Source: Paenibacillus sp. JNUCC-31
GTDB taxonomy: Bacteria; Bacillota; Bacilli; Paenibacillales; Paenibacillaceae
Length of the DNA stretch: 64,000 nucleotides
Assembly: GCF_014844075.1 (NCBI RefSeq)
Contig: NZ_CP062165.1
Location: 1,116,001 to 1,180,000, forward strand
Direction: 5' to 3'
In this document: positions 63,353 through 64,000 of the stretch, piece after piece
Position numbering within the stretch: position 1 is the first letter of the stretch
Layout of the letters: each line of letters starts with the position of its first letter
Notes under the pieces: model-generated
The model's database searches: none
Told to the model about the DNA's origin: nothing
What the model saw: the letters and a program-made list of their open reading frames with translations, nothing else
Translations under genes and position numbers: made by a program

Positions 63353-64000
63353 CTACGAATTCAGCGATATCGACCCGATAAACTCGGCAAAAACGTCATT
63401 TCCGAACAGGATGCCCTGCTCACTAAGCCTGAAGCCGTCTGGCGTCTTCTCAAGCAGTCCTGCATTCAACATTTTGCTTAAAGGCTTCGCAAACACTTCC
63501 TCCATCGACTCCCCGAACTGTTCGCTGAACCGCGATGATGAAGCCCCTTCCAGCATTCTCAGCCCAACCATCAGGTAATCCTCCATCGCCTCAGCACGGC
63601 TGATCTCAAAATGATCGAGACGCGGGAGCCCTGCTCTGGAAGCTTCAACATAAGGGTTTATACCTTTAATATTCATATGACGTTCACGGCCCACATACCC
63701 ATGCGCACCTGCACCCAGACCATAATAGTCCTCATTCCGCCAGTACGTTATATTGTGACGACTCTCGAAGCCAGGTTTGGCAAAGTTACTGATCTCGTAT
63801 TGTCCGTAGCCCGCTTCTTTCATGCGCTTCATTAATAGAAGATACATTTGCAGCTCGTCATCTTCATGAGGAAGGGGAAGTTGATTTTTCTGATACAACG
63901 TATGGAAAAGGGTATTCTCTTCCACCTTCAGACTATATATGGAATAGTGAGGGAGGTCCAGTTCCAGCGCTTTGTCGATACTCTCGTTCAGCATCTCAAC
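63353..64000 (-). CDS. hemW: HemW-type radical SAM protein (5' part outside window)
   Basis: The C-terminal 215 residues of a HemW-like protein. PHYSIYSLKVEENTLFHTLY and the SNFAKPGFESRHNITYW and GLGAGAHGYVG motifs are characteristic, followed by the C-terminal domain (AMEDYLMVGLRMLEG). The radical SAM CxxxCxxC motif lies in the missing N-terminal part. HemW is a heme chaperone formerly called oxygen-independent coproporphyrinogen oxidase. It sits upstream of hrcA (with the acetyltransferase between), as Bacillus hemN/hemW does. Confidence 0.93.
   Translation of the reverse strand, partial: VEMLNESIDKALELDLPHYSIYSLKVEENTLFHTLYQKNQLPLPHEDDELQMYLLLMKRMKEAGYGQYEISNFAKPGFESRHNITYWRNEDYYGLGAGAHGYVGRERHMNIKGINPYVEASRAGLPRLDHFEISRAEAMEDYLMVGLRMLEGASSSRFSEQFGESMEEVFAKPLSKMLNAGLLEKTPDGFRLSEQGILFGNDVFAEFIGSISLNS

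Overview
The window reads as a low-to-mid GC, endospore-forming Gram-positive of the Bacillales, most likely a Paenibacillus. The evidence is the conserved hrcA-grpE-dnaK-dnaJ-prmA-rsmE-mtaB and rpsU-yqeY-nfeD-floA-yqfC-yqfD-phoH-pgpH-ybeY-dgkA-cdd-era-yqzL-recO-glyQS-dnaG-sigA-trmK-nif3 gene order known from Bacillus, sporulation genes (yqfC, yqfD, a CotD-like coat protein), a glycine T-box and a perfect CIRCE element. The RNase P RNA, however, looks like class A rather than the class B usual in Bacillus. Nearly everything is ordinary chromosomal core sequence. I see no rRNA, tRNA, insertion sequence, prophage or CRISPR array.

Layout, left to right. 1-1400: a divergent pair of TerC-family membrane proteins (the left one cut by the window edge). 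1449-6350, minus strand: thiI and its cysteine desulfurase (thiolation of tRNA), a lytic transglycosylase and three small proteins. 6639-8513, plus strand: a secreted subtilisin-like protease, then a CotD-like coat protein. 8955-11813: a MocR-type regulator facing away from an aminotransferase, with a repeat-rich operator between them. 12056-12470: rnpB on the minus strand.

12551-34222, minus strand: the long housekeeping cluster. In transcription order (right to left) it is rpsU-yqeY; nfeD-floA-membrane protein behind a sigma-W-type promoter; yqfC-yqfD-phoH-pgpH-ybeY-dgkA; cdd-era-yqzL-recO; glyQS behind a T-box; yqxD-dnaG-sigA; trmK-nif3. 34412-48386: a HIT protein, a small GY-rich protein and a four-gene recombination block addB-addA-sbcD-sbcC. 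48590-51584: an RlmI-like rRNA methyltransferase and a divergent Na/Pi cotransporter-family protein, separated by a repeat-filled 616-bp gap. 51653-56097: a Nudix hydrolase, mtaB, rsmE, a site-2 protease and prmA. 56263-57458: three small stress-type genes. 57607-62510: dnaJ, dnaK, grpE, hrcA under CIRCE. 62764-64000: an ArgA-like acetyltransferase and the 3' part of hemW.

What stands out: (1) a dispersed repeat family with four copies here (24109-24322, 50030-50238, 50285-50520, 56851-57097), all in one orientation, whose hairpin stem is kept by compensatory changes; (2) a class A RNase P RNA; (3) a three-way-junction RNA candidate with a U-run at 35475-35597; (4) a symmetric CTGTTAT operator between the MocR gene and the aminotransferase gene; (5) a very GC-rich, alanine-rich coiled-coil segment inside sbcC. 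I do not see a convincing new multi-gene system; the repeat family is the best candidate for something undescribed.
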